64,000 bases of DNA from Capniomyces stellatus (Eukaryota; Kickxellomycota; Harpellomycetes; Harpellales; Legeriomycetaceae): NCBI GenBank assembly GCA_001661515.1, contig LUVW01000002.1, positions 813,850-877,849 on the forward strand, given 5' to 3'. The translations under genes and the position numbers were made by a program. Below are positions 21,449 to 34,153 of the stretch, piece by piece (within the stretch, counting starts at the first letter, position 1; every line of letters starts with the position of its first letter). Under the pieces are notes generated by a model. It was given only the letters and a program-made list of their open reading frames with translations, made no database searches and was not told where the DNA came from.

Positions 21449-23785
21449 CTAAGTATAGTTGACCTTTTTGCAAAATTTGTTTAAAACCATTGATTTCTCA
21501 TCAAATTCAACTTCATAGTCATCTGGCGTTACTAATGTAGACAATACATTCCCAATTACACCAGCCATAGATGCAATCAGAGCACCAATTATCGATACAG
21601 AAAACAAAGCCGTCAGACAGAAAAATATGATTGCCCCGTCAGACCTAAACACAATACTCCCGTACCCTATTGCCAAATCAAATCCAAATTAGTGCCAAAA
21701 TTAAAATATAATAAACGAATAAATAAATAATATCTCCCAGAGCTTTGTCAATAAAAAAAATCAATATTCCCAGAGCTATGTTTCGAATACGAGTATAAAT
21801 GCAGTGGCCGTGAGATCGACTAGCTGTTGGCTCACCTATTGTTGTGTAGGATACAAACAGTAGCCAGAACGTTTCAAAGTACGTTATTCGCTTCCTGTTT
21901 AAATAATAGAATAGTGTGGTAAAAACAACACAAAAAACGATTGAGGTGAAGAGAACACAGAAAAATAATTTTTTTGTGATTTTCGGTGAGCTTTTCAAGT
22001 GTTCGATCTGGCTGTCAATGTAGGAATAATTCAGATTAATGGCCAGGTTGGGCCTGGAGGAACTACTGTCTGGCTTCTTGCCAAAAAAGTACCGATAAAC
22101 CGAAGAGTTTAAAATTCGCTGGTACAGCTTGCTTAGGCCCGGTATTCTCCAGCCGGCGTCATCTTTGACTCTATCATAAAACCTGTATCTTTCAATGAGT
22201 CCTAGTCTCATTCTTTTTTTTAACAAACGCGAGATGCTTTTTACACGCATCCTTTCAATGTAAGAGATAGCATAAACCCCCGAGTTTACGAGGTAAATGC
22301 TAACTATGACGACCCCAATCAATGTCCACACCATGAATATTATCTTTGACATCCCCGTAGTTGGTGCATAATCCCCAAAGCCGATTGTTGTAGCAGTCAC
22401 TAAAATATATATCAATTAGTTAATCAAGGTACAAGAAGGCAGCCTTTAATACCGCTAATACATCTTGTGCATCGTGCTATTTATACACAACCGGCTTAAG
22501 AAATATAACCCATCTACATTTTAATTTTACAAATCTTACCTATACAAAAGTAAACGCTAGTGTACAGTGGCTCGTTCTCTATAATAGAGAACAGAAGCCC
22601 TCCAACAATGACCCATGTATATACTAGCATTATACTCAGCTGCCACATCCTTTGTCTATACGATATTCCACAGCCTGTTTATAAAAAAGAAACATTATGT
22701 TAGTTTATGTTTAAATTTGTTCGTATACAGAATAGTATGATCAAGTTGCTTTGCGTCATGTTTTACCTTTGTTTTTAAAGTCGTCTGTTGTTATATAGTC
22801 GATCAGGAGAAACAGCGATGTTAGAATTGAAAATATAAAGTTAACCGCGTGGTATATAGCCATAGTGTTTGAACTGGGCAATGTTTTCAGCCCAAGGTTT
22901 GCCCAGTACAGTACGACAATAACAGTAGCCCCAAAAATTCCTAATTAATAAATATTTTATACTTTGTATCATCGCAAATACATGTCATCATCAACCCATA
23001 TTGTTGCTTCTATCTTTTTAGGTTTAGTTAATCGCTAAGGTTATCAGTGATTAAAGGTAGCAACAAAAACTGCCAGCGCTTATATAGACCCGCGATGTAA
23101 TTATAACACTTGCCTTGGATTGCGTTTAGTATTATAACTATAAAAGTTGTGGCTACAATTTTATAATTCAATACTCTGAGAGAAAAGCTGACAAACGAAA
23201 TAAACATAAAACCAAACATTGTGCTTCGGACGGCTATGCTATCTAGTTTATCCAAAATCAAATATGGTTGTGTCGCCACAGTACATTAGATGCCATTAGT
23301 ATTATACTTTATAAATGTACTTTGACAAATACTTAACCCCCCCCCCCCCTTCCCTACTCTGTCAGAACTCACCTATTAGTTCGACGAACCAAGCTATTCA
23401 ATTAAAAATAAGTTGATTAATAGTTGTTAGTATTAATACTCATAAAACATACGCAATAATTTTGCAGCATCCAGTATCTAAGTATGTGTTTATAGTGTCG
23501 TTTCTTACGATATAAAAAGTTTGTGTCGGAGACATTTTGTGTGCTTAGGAGCATGAAACTCAACAGCGCGTTGGTTGGGATTATCAATCCTACTAACCAG
23601 ACTAGATTTCTTTTCCTGTTTTCCTGTTTTACAATCACCCTCATCATTTTTTCTATGTTTCTGTTGCTATAGTCGCTATTGCCATCGTTGCTACGATCAT
23701 CGCGACCATTATAGATTATATCTATAGCGGAGCTATACTTGACTTTATTGCCCTTAGACTCATTCTTTATGGCTATCTGATCCAT
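21449..23785 (-). CDS. TOK1: TOK-type two-pore outward-rectifier K+ channel, copy B
   Basis: Six exons (23785-23509, 23242-23114, 22940-22767, 22674-22540, 22399-21836, 21666-21449) join to 1497 nt, 498 aa. All five introns are phase 1 at the same places as in copy A; exons 2 and 4 have exactly equal lengths in the two copies (129 and 135 nt). Pore 1 carries TATTIGFGD (about 240-248); pore 2 has TTIGYGS (424-430), again without the Asp after GYG. Shared blocks include GLIIPTN-LLSFMLL in segment 1, FISFVSFSLRV-NY in segment 2, FSILTSLFLL-DY, and GISY-QR-WQLSIM. Intron 2 has a GC donor (GCAAGT), whereas the same intron in copy A has GT. Intron 1 contains a C13 run (23337-23349). The N-terminal 60 residues are Asp/Asn-rich and unlike copy A, as is the C-terminal tail. 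Confidence 0.9.
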
Positions 23786-24854
23786 GGTTATACTGGTGTG
23801 TGTTATACTTGCGGCAGGAAGGGTAATAAAAATAGCTCGGTTTAATTGTCTCCTTTGTCACCAATGCACTAGTGTTTGACAAAATATGATAATTAATCAA
23901 GTTTGTGAATGTAAGTTATTGTAAGCTATGGTTTTATAATAAGTTGGAATAATTGTATAAAGTAGAGAGCGTGAGTTGAAAAATATGCCGAAGCACGCTA
24001 TATTTGCTGCATCGCTTTTATATACTAAAATGGCGCTACTTTGGACTTTGCTGTTTATCTGAGAAGGAAGAAATGTATATTAGCTGTTGCTACCACTATA
24101 CAAAGCGTATATATCAACGCCGCCTAATCGCAGTTTCAAATCTATATGATACAATTCCAGTTGACTTGGCTTTAGACAAATGTCATACCGATACATAACA
24201 GTGTAAGCTTTGTATCACTAAAACATACACAGTTCGGATGTATTGTTATGTCGTTTTAGTTTAGGCAAATTGCTCTAGCTATTGGCACCATTGCAGTGTG
24301 TTTACAACATAAACTATTGTTTCCAATAGATTTTTAGCTGAAATGTCTACGCGCAACACTTTTGGTCATTTGTTTATATGTCAATTCGTTTTAGCATTGA
24401 GAGCAAAATAAAAACTGAAAGCCTGGCTTTTCAGACTCAACGGCTGTACAAATGATACATTTCAACAACAACAAAAGTGTGCAAACAAACAAATAGTAAA
24501 AAATAAATTACACGATTAAAAAGTTTGGATATTATTGGTGGATTAACGGTTACTCTAATTATTTTTTATTTATCATTTTTTTGATGTAGTATTTATTTGT
24601 TTGGTTTGGTTGGAAAAATAAAACACAAACACAAAACCAAAAGAATTAAAGAACTATAGAACTAAAGAATAAAAAAACTAATGAATAAAAAAATGCAGTA
24701 ATCAACAGAATAAAACTGAATTCAAGAAATAAAATAGATTAGAGCAATATTGCTGTAATTATTTGAACAATAGAATGAATTGGTTGTAAAGTTATGCTAT
24801 TGGTTATAGGCGGAAGAAAAACTATTTATCAGATAACATCAATAGTGGTAAATG
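23786..24854. other. Intergenic region upstream of K+ channel copy B
   Basis: AT-rich spacer containing the copy B promoter side and the 3' flank of the MFS transporter. A 64-codon frame at 24004-24198 (+) has no ATG start and is not called. No RNA gene is recognised. Confidence 0.5.
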
Positions 24855-26523
24855 CTAGTATTTATATCTAAAATTTGGATGTTGGTCGTTCATATTTATT
24901 TGGTCCTCTTCACTGATGTTTGAAACGTCAACAGGATTTTCGTCGCGACGTTTGTTGACCATTTTGAAATAAATCATGAGAAACACTGAAACGCAGATGG
25001 TTAAAGATTGCGATACTATCATGATAACGAATCCAAAGACATAATCAGGGGCATAAGCAGAGTTAAATACATAGGGGGAAATAATTGCACCAACCGTGCC
25101 AAGGGAAATAATTATTGGTGAGGCCACCAACCGCTTGGAAGTACCGCCCATATTCACTGAAGCCCAGGTCATAATCAAGGATATGTTTGGCACGGCACCA
25201 ACACCCGACAAACATAAAAATATTAGCCTAAGAATGTTGTTTTTAAGAAACCCGGCGCCGGTGTAGCCTACCAACACAAAGCTGGCGTTGAAGCACACAA
25301 TCATCCACAATGGAAATCTTGTAACTACTTTTGACATGACAAGCGACATTATAAATCCCAAGCATGCTGGTACTGATGTTAGCAACAGCGACGCGCCCAC
25401 TGAAAACCCAAACCCCCTAATAATCAGTGGACTAGCAATACTAGCTACAGAAAGTGAATAGGTTATGCCAAAGTACATTAGCGTAAACAGCAGTATTTTC
25501 CAATCGTTAATGGCTCGGAGAGACTGTTTGAACGATAGCTTAGCCATGGTGGCCAGGCCCTGGCTTGTCTTGATGCGGCGTAAAGCTAGCCTTCTCTCCT
25601 CATCAGTTAACATCGTAGACGTTTCTGGGTAGTCATGGATAATGAAAAACGCTACTAGCCCAACCAAAACTCCAGCCGCACCTTCAAAGATAAATATGTT
25701 CTGGTAGGCCTTCAAATTTCCCACCTGAAATAAAATGAATAAGCAAATAAAAAGCTGGTTAAAGTCAAGTATTTGTGTAAAGAGTCGGGCTTTTTGCAAT
25801 ATCAGTATAGCGTCAAAACAGTACATTTATAAACATACCTTGAACTGAGTTAGCGCATATGCTATAGGCCCTGATGTAATCCCTGAAATGGCAAGAGCTG
25901 AAAAGAACAAAGCCATACGCGGTCCAATCTCCTGTCTAGTATACCAGTATGGAAGATATGATACAACTCCAGGAGCCAAGCCACATTGGAATGCTCCTAG
26001 CACTGACCTGGCTATGGTAAACTGCTCTCCGTTCTGCACAAACCCAATGGAAATTGTTGTGGCTGACCAAGCCACTGCAATAAATGAAAACCATATGTGT
26101 GGGCTGAGTTTCTTCAGCAGCATGTTTGATGGGACTACAGCATTAATACGTGGTGTTTGGTTAGTTTAGAAAACCATTAGCAGACCATTATTCGTATTTT
26201 ATAGAACACTTACCTTCGAACAGAATGTAAAATACGAAAAAGAACGAGACTAAATTCCCTTGATGTGCTACGGATAATTTAAGATCCTCTCGGATACCAA
26301 CAACGTACGCTGACCCGATATTACCTCTGCATATAAGCGAGGTCAAGTACATTAAAACCATTGTTGGAACGACTCTTATGTCTACTTTTCTCAAATATCG
26401 CTTCACTACCTCTTTTTCATGGTCTGTCAACTCTGTTTCGATATTGAGCCTATCATTGTTCTCTTTTGACGCGACACTGCCTGCGTAGGACTCTGTACGG
26501 TCTTTGCTTTTTTCGTTTGGCAT
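24855..26523 (-). CDS. MFS transporter, anion:cation symporter (Dal5/Tna1-like) family
   Basis: Three exons (26523-26214, 26134-25839, 25724-24855) join to 1476 nt, 491 aa, with GT-AG introns of 79 and 114 bp. About twelve membrane segments are visible. Family markers: the first helix with VVPTMVLMYL and a charged-loop R-GNIGSAYV; the EVPSN-like VPSNMLLKK after helix 2; the GLAPGVVSYLPYWY helix; R-ALFFS-LAISG; and an IFIFEGAAGV helix before the loop with L-TDEERRLALRR. These fit fungal ACS permeases that import allantoate, nicotinate, biotin, pantothenate or similar organic anions with protons across the plasma membrane. The substrate cannot be read from sequence. The N-terminal 45 residues are hydrophilic. 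No metabolic partner gene sits next to it. Confidence 0.88.
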
Positions 26524-29125
26524 TTCTTGGGCAGTGTGTTACTGATACCTTTGTGCTGACTATTCAATACTATTTTACTGCCTGGTTTAGGTTTGTCGCG
26601 GTTATAAAGTATAAATACAAGGTTATTAATTGGAGGCCCCAACAAAATATAAATTATAAACTATGAACTATAAGCTATAATTAAACAAAGTATGGGTTTA
26701 AAAATATAATTAAAGAACTCTAATTATCATCTGGAACTTTACTTAAACACACGTATATATATTTTTATATTTTTATTTTATTTTTTGTGTCGGTCGTCAG
26801 TTAATAGTTTTTTTTGTTTATAGAACCCTTTCCTTGATACAGTGATACAATATCATTCACCCCCCCCCCTTTGATTTCTAAATACCCCAACGCAGCTGTT
26901 TTAGCGAGTAAATAGGGTAATTTTATTAATAACAGCAATAATATGTTTGATTTTATTTTTTTTAAAAGTTACTAATAGATTAAAATTCAATGATAATAAT
27001 TTTTAGTACCTTAATACTCAAAATAAGTTGACCAATTCACTCATCATTTAAAAAAGCGTCTTCTCACTCCATTTGCTTCTGAAAATAACAAGAGTGCTTA
27101 ATTTGATCCTTGTTCCCATTTCACTGAGTTACATTTCGGCAAAGTAAAGTAAAACAGAAAAAATCGCTACCTTAAAACAGAAATTTTTGTAAAACGATTA
27201 TACAATGACACGTTTAATGAATGGGAAGAGTCTCAAACCACAAAATGCTGAAGACCTTTGTAATTTTTTACTTCTTTTTACTTTTTTTCTTTTTTTGTAA
27301 CCTAATAGAGCTAATTCCAACATTTAACACCTCTTCCAATCCCCGATTTGGATTTTGTTACAGATTAGTAAATAAAGCAAATTATTTTATAAATTGTGCA
27401 TTTTATCATTACAGTCGCTTTAGCATTATGTAGTTGTTTTAAATTAAGTTAATCAACAAATACATAGTAGCATTTTTATTAGTTTTCAGCTAATGTTTGT
27501 TAATGATGGTTTATAGTTGGCCAATACTTAAAATTCCTAAATGAAAACAAGACAAGAAAGAAAAAAAAGTATACTGCCTGGAAACGATCAGTTAGTAAAG
27601 CTGGCCAAGCTTGGCTATATACCATTCAGTTGCCTTAATAGTAAATACAAGTTTTATTTTTTGAAGATTGATAATTATTTTCACATAAACTCTTTTCTTT
27701 TGTTTCGAGTAAAACTAATGGACCAATTTATCAACTAGTTGTTAAATTGATGGAATCAAATTTAAAAACAAGAACTCACGAGATAAAGTGAACTTAAAAC
27801 TATCGAGATTCGTTCAAGAAATTATACGAGTTTCAAGTTACACGCCTCCTAAACACTTTAGCATTGTTGGCCATCTACTACTTTGCTGCTAACTTTCTGT
27901 TTATTCAGTTTTTACTTTGGGCCTGTTTTCAAGAAACTGGTCTTTGAAACTCATTCCTATTGCACTTTTTTTTTCCCTTGTGGTTATTACAAATGATTTT
28001 GAAACTTTAAAACACGGATTTTTCGAGAAATAATCGAGCTCCTAATAATAAGAGAACAGTCTATCTACATCAAGTCACGTTGAAATTTTTTGGAATAAAC
28101 CACAAACTTAAAACGCCAGCCTAATCTCTTCAAGCTGAATGTCAGTATACCTATAAAACCTGAAGCGTATGATATACCGGTATTGAAGAACTATTAGCCA
28201 ACCATTTTTGAAACATTTCTTTGAAACAAGACTTTGTAAATGTGTTACAAGATCTGCTTTTTCACACAACTTGATTTGGATCAAAGAACTTTGATCAGTG
28301 CTTTACTTTTCAAAAAACCTCGCATTCGCTCCCATAATCACCCTTAATTTACAAAATCAAAGTAAACAAAGAGTAAATAAGCAGCCCAAATGAACATTTT
28401 TAGCAAAATAAAATCAAACTGACTCACAAATATCCCCAAACTGTCTGTTTTAAAGATCCTGGCCCTGAATTGGGATTTTCTCGCCTTCCCTGACACTAGC
28501 AATGCTCGGCAATAAACACTGGTGGTCTGATGATGCCCCTTCTTAGTGCTCAGTGTTGTAGGGCCTATTAGACACGTTTAGTAGTACTGATATGTATTGT
28601 TTTCAAGAACAACATTCCCGATTGTAACAATTTATTAAACTCTAACAGCCCCGTGAACAGCAATATATCTAACAAAACAAGCTACTTCTCGAACACCCCT
28701 TGAAATTCTGAAATTCTGAAATTCTCTAAAAAACATACAAGCACCGAATAGCACAGCTAACACTCAAATACATATTTAGCTAGCATGGGTAAAGATGAAG
28801 ATAATATTATTGAACATCTACTTCTGCCATGCCAGTAAAATGGACGTAATTTAGCTCATAGTAGATATATCGAAAATAATGTATAAATGAGTTACAACCC
28901 ATCTCAAAGAAACAAACAAAGAATGCTATTCTAAACCATTTTTGCAAAGTCAAGCTAAGCGGATTGAAATTTTTCTTATTAAAAAAGCAGAAAAAAAAGA
29001 GTATATACCGCCGATTGGCCATACAAGCTATTAATGTAAAATATTTAAACAATCAGTGTTAACATTAACAAATGTATATATATACATAAACTAAATATAT
29101 ATATTTATTTAAGGCATAAACACAA
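26524..29125. other. Gene-poor 2.6-kb region
   Basis: AT-rich spacer between MFS (-) and the 3' end of MYG1 (-). It includes a C10 run (26860-26869) and a triplicated 9-bp unit GAAATTCTG at about 28700-28726. Short frames at 27221-27433 and 27541-27738 (+) and 28807-29052 (-) show no family and biased composition. The patch at about 28440-28700 is less AT-rich than its surroundings and is unassigned. Confidence 0.45.
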
Positions 29126-30921
29126 TTATGTTTCAAAATCAATGGATTTTCGTGCCATTTCTATTGCGCCATCTCTGGTATTGTGCCCCCCTATAAAGCC
29201 AGTTGCGTGGACAAACACACAACCTTCAATTTTGCTGCGTTCGCTTAACTCAGAGTCACGGAACCCGCGCCAAGCCTCAGGCAGCGGCTTTCTGTTTTCA
29301 AAAGAACCACGTTTCAAAGAAACTGCGCGAACACGGTAAGAAGAGTTGGAATCTTGGAATATAACGTAGAGAATTTGACTATTTTCAAACTGGCTCGCAA
29401 ATTCCTCTTCAATATCAAAGAGATGTCCCTCCCAAGGACAGAACTTTTCCAGCAAAATTATTTTGCCTGAAGTATCGATCTCAAACCTTGATTTGATAGC
29501 ATCCTCCACAATCGCGCGAGCAGGAACCCACGAGTTGCAGTAGTATCTTATCTCGTCATTCAAAACATTACCAACTAAAGTGATAGCCAGCTTAAACTGG
29601 TCATCGTAATTTTTGGTGCTGTCGTTCCATTCTGGATTTAGTCTCTTTACAAGGTTCTGCACTGATGTATTTTCAAGATATTTAGGCTCAATATCCGCAG
29701 GATACTGCTGAACACCATTGTCCACTCCATCAAATCCCTCAATCATCGACTAGAAACCCCAGATATAAATTAGAAAATCGAGAACAAAGTTAAATCAAAT
29801 GGTTCACCACATGTTCGAGGAATACCCAAGAAACACATTCAAGTACAATAATAACAGTAGTAATGACAAAACAATAATGGGTAATAGATGGTACCCATCA
29901 AAGACAAACAGTTAAAACATATATGTTAAACACAAATCTACCTTGTAAAGCTTTTTGTACAATAGATCAACGGTCTTTTCGTCCAAAACTTTTGGGCTTA
30001 CCACCTGTTGGATAACTCTTTTGCCGTAATGTCTATTGGGTATAATCCAGCCATTTTTACAAACACATACACATTTAAACGTTTGTATTTGCAATCTTAT
30101 TCCAACCGGCACATTGACAAGACCAGCCTTTTTTTTGCAAACAATAGTAACAATGGGAGAAGTAAAATAAACATATATAGCTATGATACGTGTGAATGTA
30201 CCAAACTTACTTGTAAATTAGACCTGCACTACTTAGTTTTGTTTCAAAATCTTTTGAGAACGTCTCATAGAATCCTCTCTAAGTAAACAATAAACAATAA
30301 AGTTCTTTCTAGTTCAAATATCCAAAGTATCCATGAATCAATTGTATACTAGGGCAGATGTTTAGCAAAAAAAGGCAAGGCAGAACAAACGTAAAGCAGA
30401 ACAAATAAGCTGTATAACAATTATGCCTACCTGATGATGATCGTATCTCTTGGCTTCGTGATCATAAACACCGCCAACATCGACAACTATATCACACTTT
30501 TCGATTTCATTCGGATCTCTAGTCCTGATGATAGCTACATTCGAATCAAACACATTTAGTTTATTTCAAAATAGTGGCATCAACCTTTTCTTCTTCTAAT
30601 TTCTCCCCTTTTATTACTTTTAAAATCAGGAAGGCAAACACTTTCAAGCAAACTCTAATTCCGTTTCAAACTTATTTTTCACTTTTTACTCATTATTTTT
30701 CACTTTATTGTATTTAGATTTATTTGTTAATTGACTTTAAACTTACTAGAATCTTTAAATTCATCCAACTGTTGTAGCATGTGGATTGCTAATGCTTCAT
30801 CAGAATGGAAAGATCCATTGTGTGTTCCAATAATTTTAGGCATGTTATTTTTATACCTCCTACAGTTCTTCGGTTTAAAAAGTGTCGTGACTGATTTAAT
30901 CGTAGATGAATAAAATTTCAT
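29126..30921 (-). CDS. MYG1: MYG1 3'-5' RNA exonuclease family protein
   Basis: Five exons (30921-30747, 30534-30431, 30278-30211, 30032-29942, 29749-29126) join to 1062 nt, 353 aa, all with GT-AG introns. The conserved MYG1 blocks appear in order: [15 protein letters not shown] (about residues 30-44), [22 protein letters not shown], the [12 protein letters not shown] segment, [17 protein letters not shown] [13 protein letters not shown], and a C-terminal HATGFIGG with E-A. His/Asp residues in [15 protein letters not shown] and YDHHQ resemble the DHH-phosphoesterase metal site. MYG1 processes RNA in the nucleus and mitochondria. The N-terminal 26 residues are basic and hydroxylated without acidic residues, like a mitochondrial presequence, and a second Met starts exactly before PKIIGTHNG. 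Dual localisation through two starts is plausible but inferred. Confidence 0.94.
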
Positions 30922-33900
30922 AAATGCCTTTGAGTATATTAATCAGAGCCCTAGTTGCAACTTGAAAATGTTTTGTACGCTTTGAACTTTTGTTTGTTTT
31001 TATACTTACACATCTTTTTGCACTTTTTTTCGCTTTTTTATTTGAAAAAAAAGTGAATTTTAATTAAAAAATTATTATTCACTTTAATTCAATTTAATTT
31101 AATTTGTATTCGGGTATGGCCAATAAAAGGCCACAAGTCGTTGAAATCAAAAAAAAAATTTGTGACGGTTTTATTTGATGTAACTGTTTAGAATTTATTG
31201 AATTCAGGGCCAATACAACAACAAAAAATATTTTGAAATTCGAGTTAATGAATAAATATTCGAAAAAAATAAAGTTCGTCGGCAAGCATTACGTACGATG
31301 GTCGTTGGAAAATGCAAGCTTAAGAAAAAAACTGGTCCAATTAACAGGCCTTATTATAAACAAAAGAGTCAGAGGCAATACACTTAAACATGATCCGTTA
31401 CACTCCAAATGATGATTATAAATCGTATTTAAAGTTTTCCAAGTCATTAAATCCAAGAGAAAACCGCGTTGGGTTTGCAAGTTTATTCAAGTTCGAATGC
31501 TCAACCGAGTGCAATAAGTCATTGTTCATTAATAGGCAATACTAGAACATAATATAATATCTGAACTAATACTTTATTGACCTAGTAGATTGTTGGACTT
31601 GATAGCTAAAACACAATTTATAATGGTTGGCTGAAATCTCTACCACCTTGAATCCAAGTTTAAAATGTATGCATTAACAAGCACTGCCATATCAATGCGT
31701 CTAGGTCTGCTTTTGGTTCGATTTAGAATCATACACCTGTTCTACTATTAATAAAGCAGTTGTTTAGGCATTCTTAGTTTAAACGGTACCAAACTTTGTA
31801 CGTGTAACCCTTTTTTAAGCAACAATACAACAAAGACGCGCAAAAATTTAGAGTAAACACCCGACTAGAGCTAGTATTAGACACAAAGAGATCCCTGCTT
31901 GTAAGGACTTTCCAAGGAGGTGTGCAATGTAAATGAGGCTTTGTAATCTGATCAGATGTATTTCCGATTGGGTGGTTTAACGTTTACTTCCAGCAATATT
32001 CATACGCTGCCACATTGGCAGAGTTATGGCCTCTGTTAGAAAGGCGATTTTATGGACTTTGAAAATTTCATCGGGTGGTTGGGACAATTTAGCATCACTT
32101 AGGTTCAGCATATCGAACATCAATCTATTTTAGTAAGTTATATTTATCTCATCAGTATATTTGATTCCCAGCTTTGTAGAATCAATAATTTACAAATACC
32201 GGCACAGCTCGGCTGATTGGCATTGAGCGCGATCAGTTCTGATACTATATTGGTTGAGTCGATAGTTGCACTCCGCCTTATTCAATCAATTTTCTGATAA
32301 AAGGTATATGGCTGGGGATATGTTTATTTGTGAGTGGTGGTGCTTTTTTCTCCAAGAAATAAGTAACAAAGTCATCAACTGGGTGGAAATTGACATTAAC
32401 ACACACACCAATGTAAAATAAAGACGAACGCTTTAAATGATGTTGCAAATAAGAGTATAATGCTATTGTTAAGTTATTGTGGGTAGGCGGTGTCATTCAA
32501 AGCATTGTGCATGGCTGAGTGCGCTTACAGGATACGTGCCGCTTATATACAACAACCGCTCCAATAAAAATAAGAGGGATATTTCCTTGTTGATGTTTGA
32601 GGTCAAGGATTACATCATCAAAATTCACCAACGACCAAACGCTGTTGGTTTACTTTAATAAAAACAAAAACAAAAACAGAATACTGATGGTTTAGTTGGT
32701 CTTTTTTGCTGAGAGTGCGTCGGTAGCTTTTAAACTGATATTTTTATAGATAGGTAAACAGTCCCTTCCTTGCATTTTATTTGTGAGAAACAATAACATT
32801 TTATAAAGCTACAGCCTGTGGAAATATAATTGCTGATCAAACGTGCTATTCTAAAAAAAAATAAAAAAAATACAAGGACTTTGCTAATTTGGAGTTATAT
32901 TATAATTTGACGTATAATTGTGTTCCAATAACCACAATATTACCAACCAGATTATGTTTTTTAAGCATATTTAGTTGTAGTTTTATAAGTTGGGTTAAGA
33001 ATTCTTTGGAGTAATAACTATGTATTTTATGATAAGTCTAGCTGACAAACTTTTGAGTTGATGGTAAAGTGAAAAAAAAGTTTACCCAAATTTTTTTTTT
33101 TTTATTGCTGACATGAAATGTTGTCTGATTTTACTAGTTCAATAATAGTAAAAGTCGAGTATTATGCGGCCTTTTACCGTCGTTATTTTTTTTTTGTCAT
33201 TTTCACTATTTGAAAACATGAATATAAAATCAACATTTCAACACTAAATTACCTAATTAAAACAATTACAGTGATTTATTATGTAAAATCGCAAATAATT
33301 CTCCAATAAAATTAAAGTAAAAGTAATAGTTATTAATAGATAAAAAATATATTGGTAATAAAAACGCAAAACGAGGTCACAAAACTCTAAGCAATTTTAA
33401 ATAAAGACTAATTGAAGGTTACTCATTCACCAGATGTTGAATACATTTATCTAAAAGTAAACAATTAATTCGCATTGGTTTTTATAGAAACAACAGTTCA
33501 GCAAAATCCAAACCAAAATATTAGTAATTAACTAGAAAGATGTTCAACGATGCAATAAGAATTTTTTTAAATAGGCAACTTTGTTAAACGACACAGCAGC
33601 AAAATACTTCTGACTTAGCATCAATCGCGGCATTTTCAAATAAAATTCACACCAAGAATAAATACAGGAAAAGTATGGGAGCGCTATTAGCTTATGGAGG
33701 GGAGGGGGGGGGAGAGGTATTCCCGCTTTGTGCAAATTAAACACAATAAATGATGTTCAATACAAGACGCTATGTCCTATAGCTTACTAGAAAGGAACTC
33801 TACACTACGTTTGAGAGCAAAAATACACAATATTTGAAAACATCAGTGTTTGTAAAAGGTTTAGAAGTCATTTACTAATATCTAAAAATAGAAAGCACAA

Positions 33901-34153
33901 CCGAGAGAACAAGAATATTAGACTAAAACAAAAGAGATAAGAAATGAAGAGAAAAAAAAGAAGAAAAAAATAATTTAGAAGCGAATCCTACGTCTAAGCC
34001 TTTGTATTATAAAAGCTGGTAAAAATCACTAGATAATAAAATCATATATAAACACATTTTTTAGAATTGGTTACCAAAGTATTCACACAATTCAAGTTTC
34101 CATCTTTATTCCAAAACTAAATTTACATATCATTATAAGTTTAAACTATAACA
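30922..34153. other. Gene-poor 3.2-kb region
   Basis: Spacer between MYG1 and the left secreted-protein gene. No convincing coding region is seen. The stretch at about 31870-32500 is visibly less AT-rich than its surroundings and contains a 72-codon minus frame (32496-32278) starting with ATG, which I do not recognise. A G9 run occurs at 33704-33712. The last 100 bp before 34154 are a T/A-rich leader. Confidence 0.4.

Noticed and set aside
28516..28600. Possible C/D snoRNA (TGATGA and CTGA boxes)
   Set aside because: There is no closing terminal stem, and guide sequences cannot be matched; the boxes are short enough to occur by chance.
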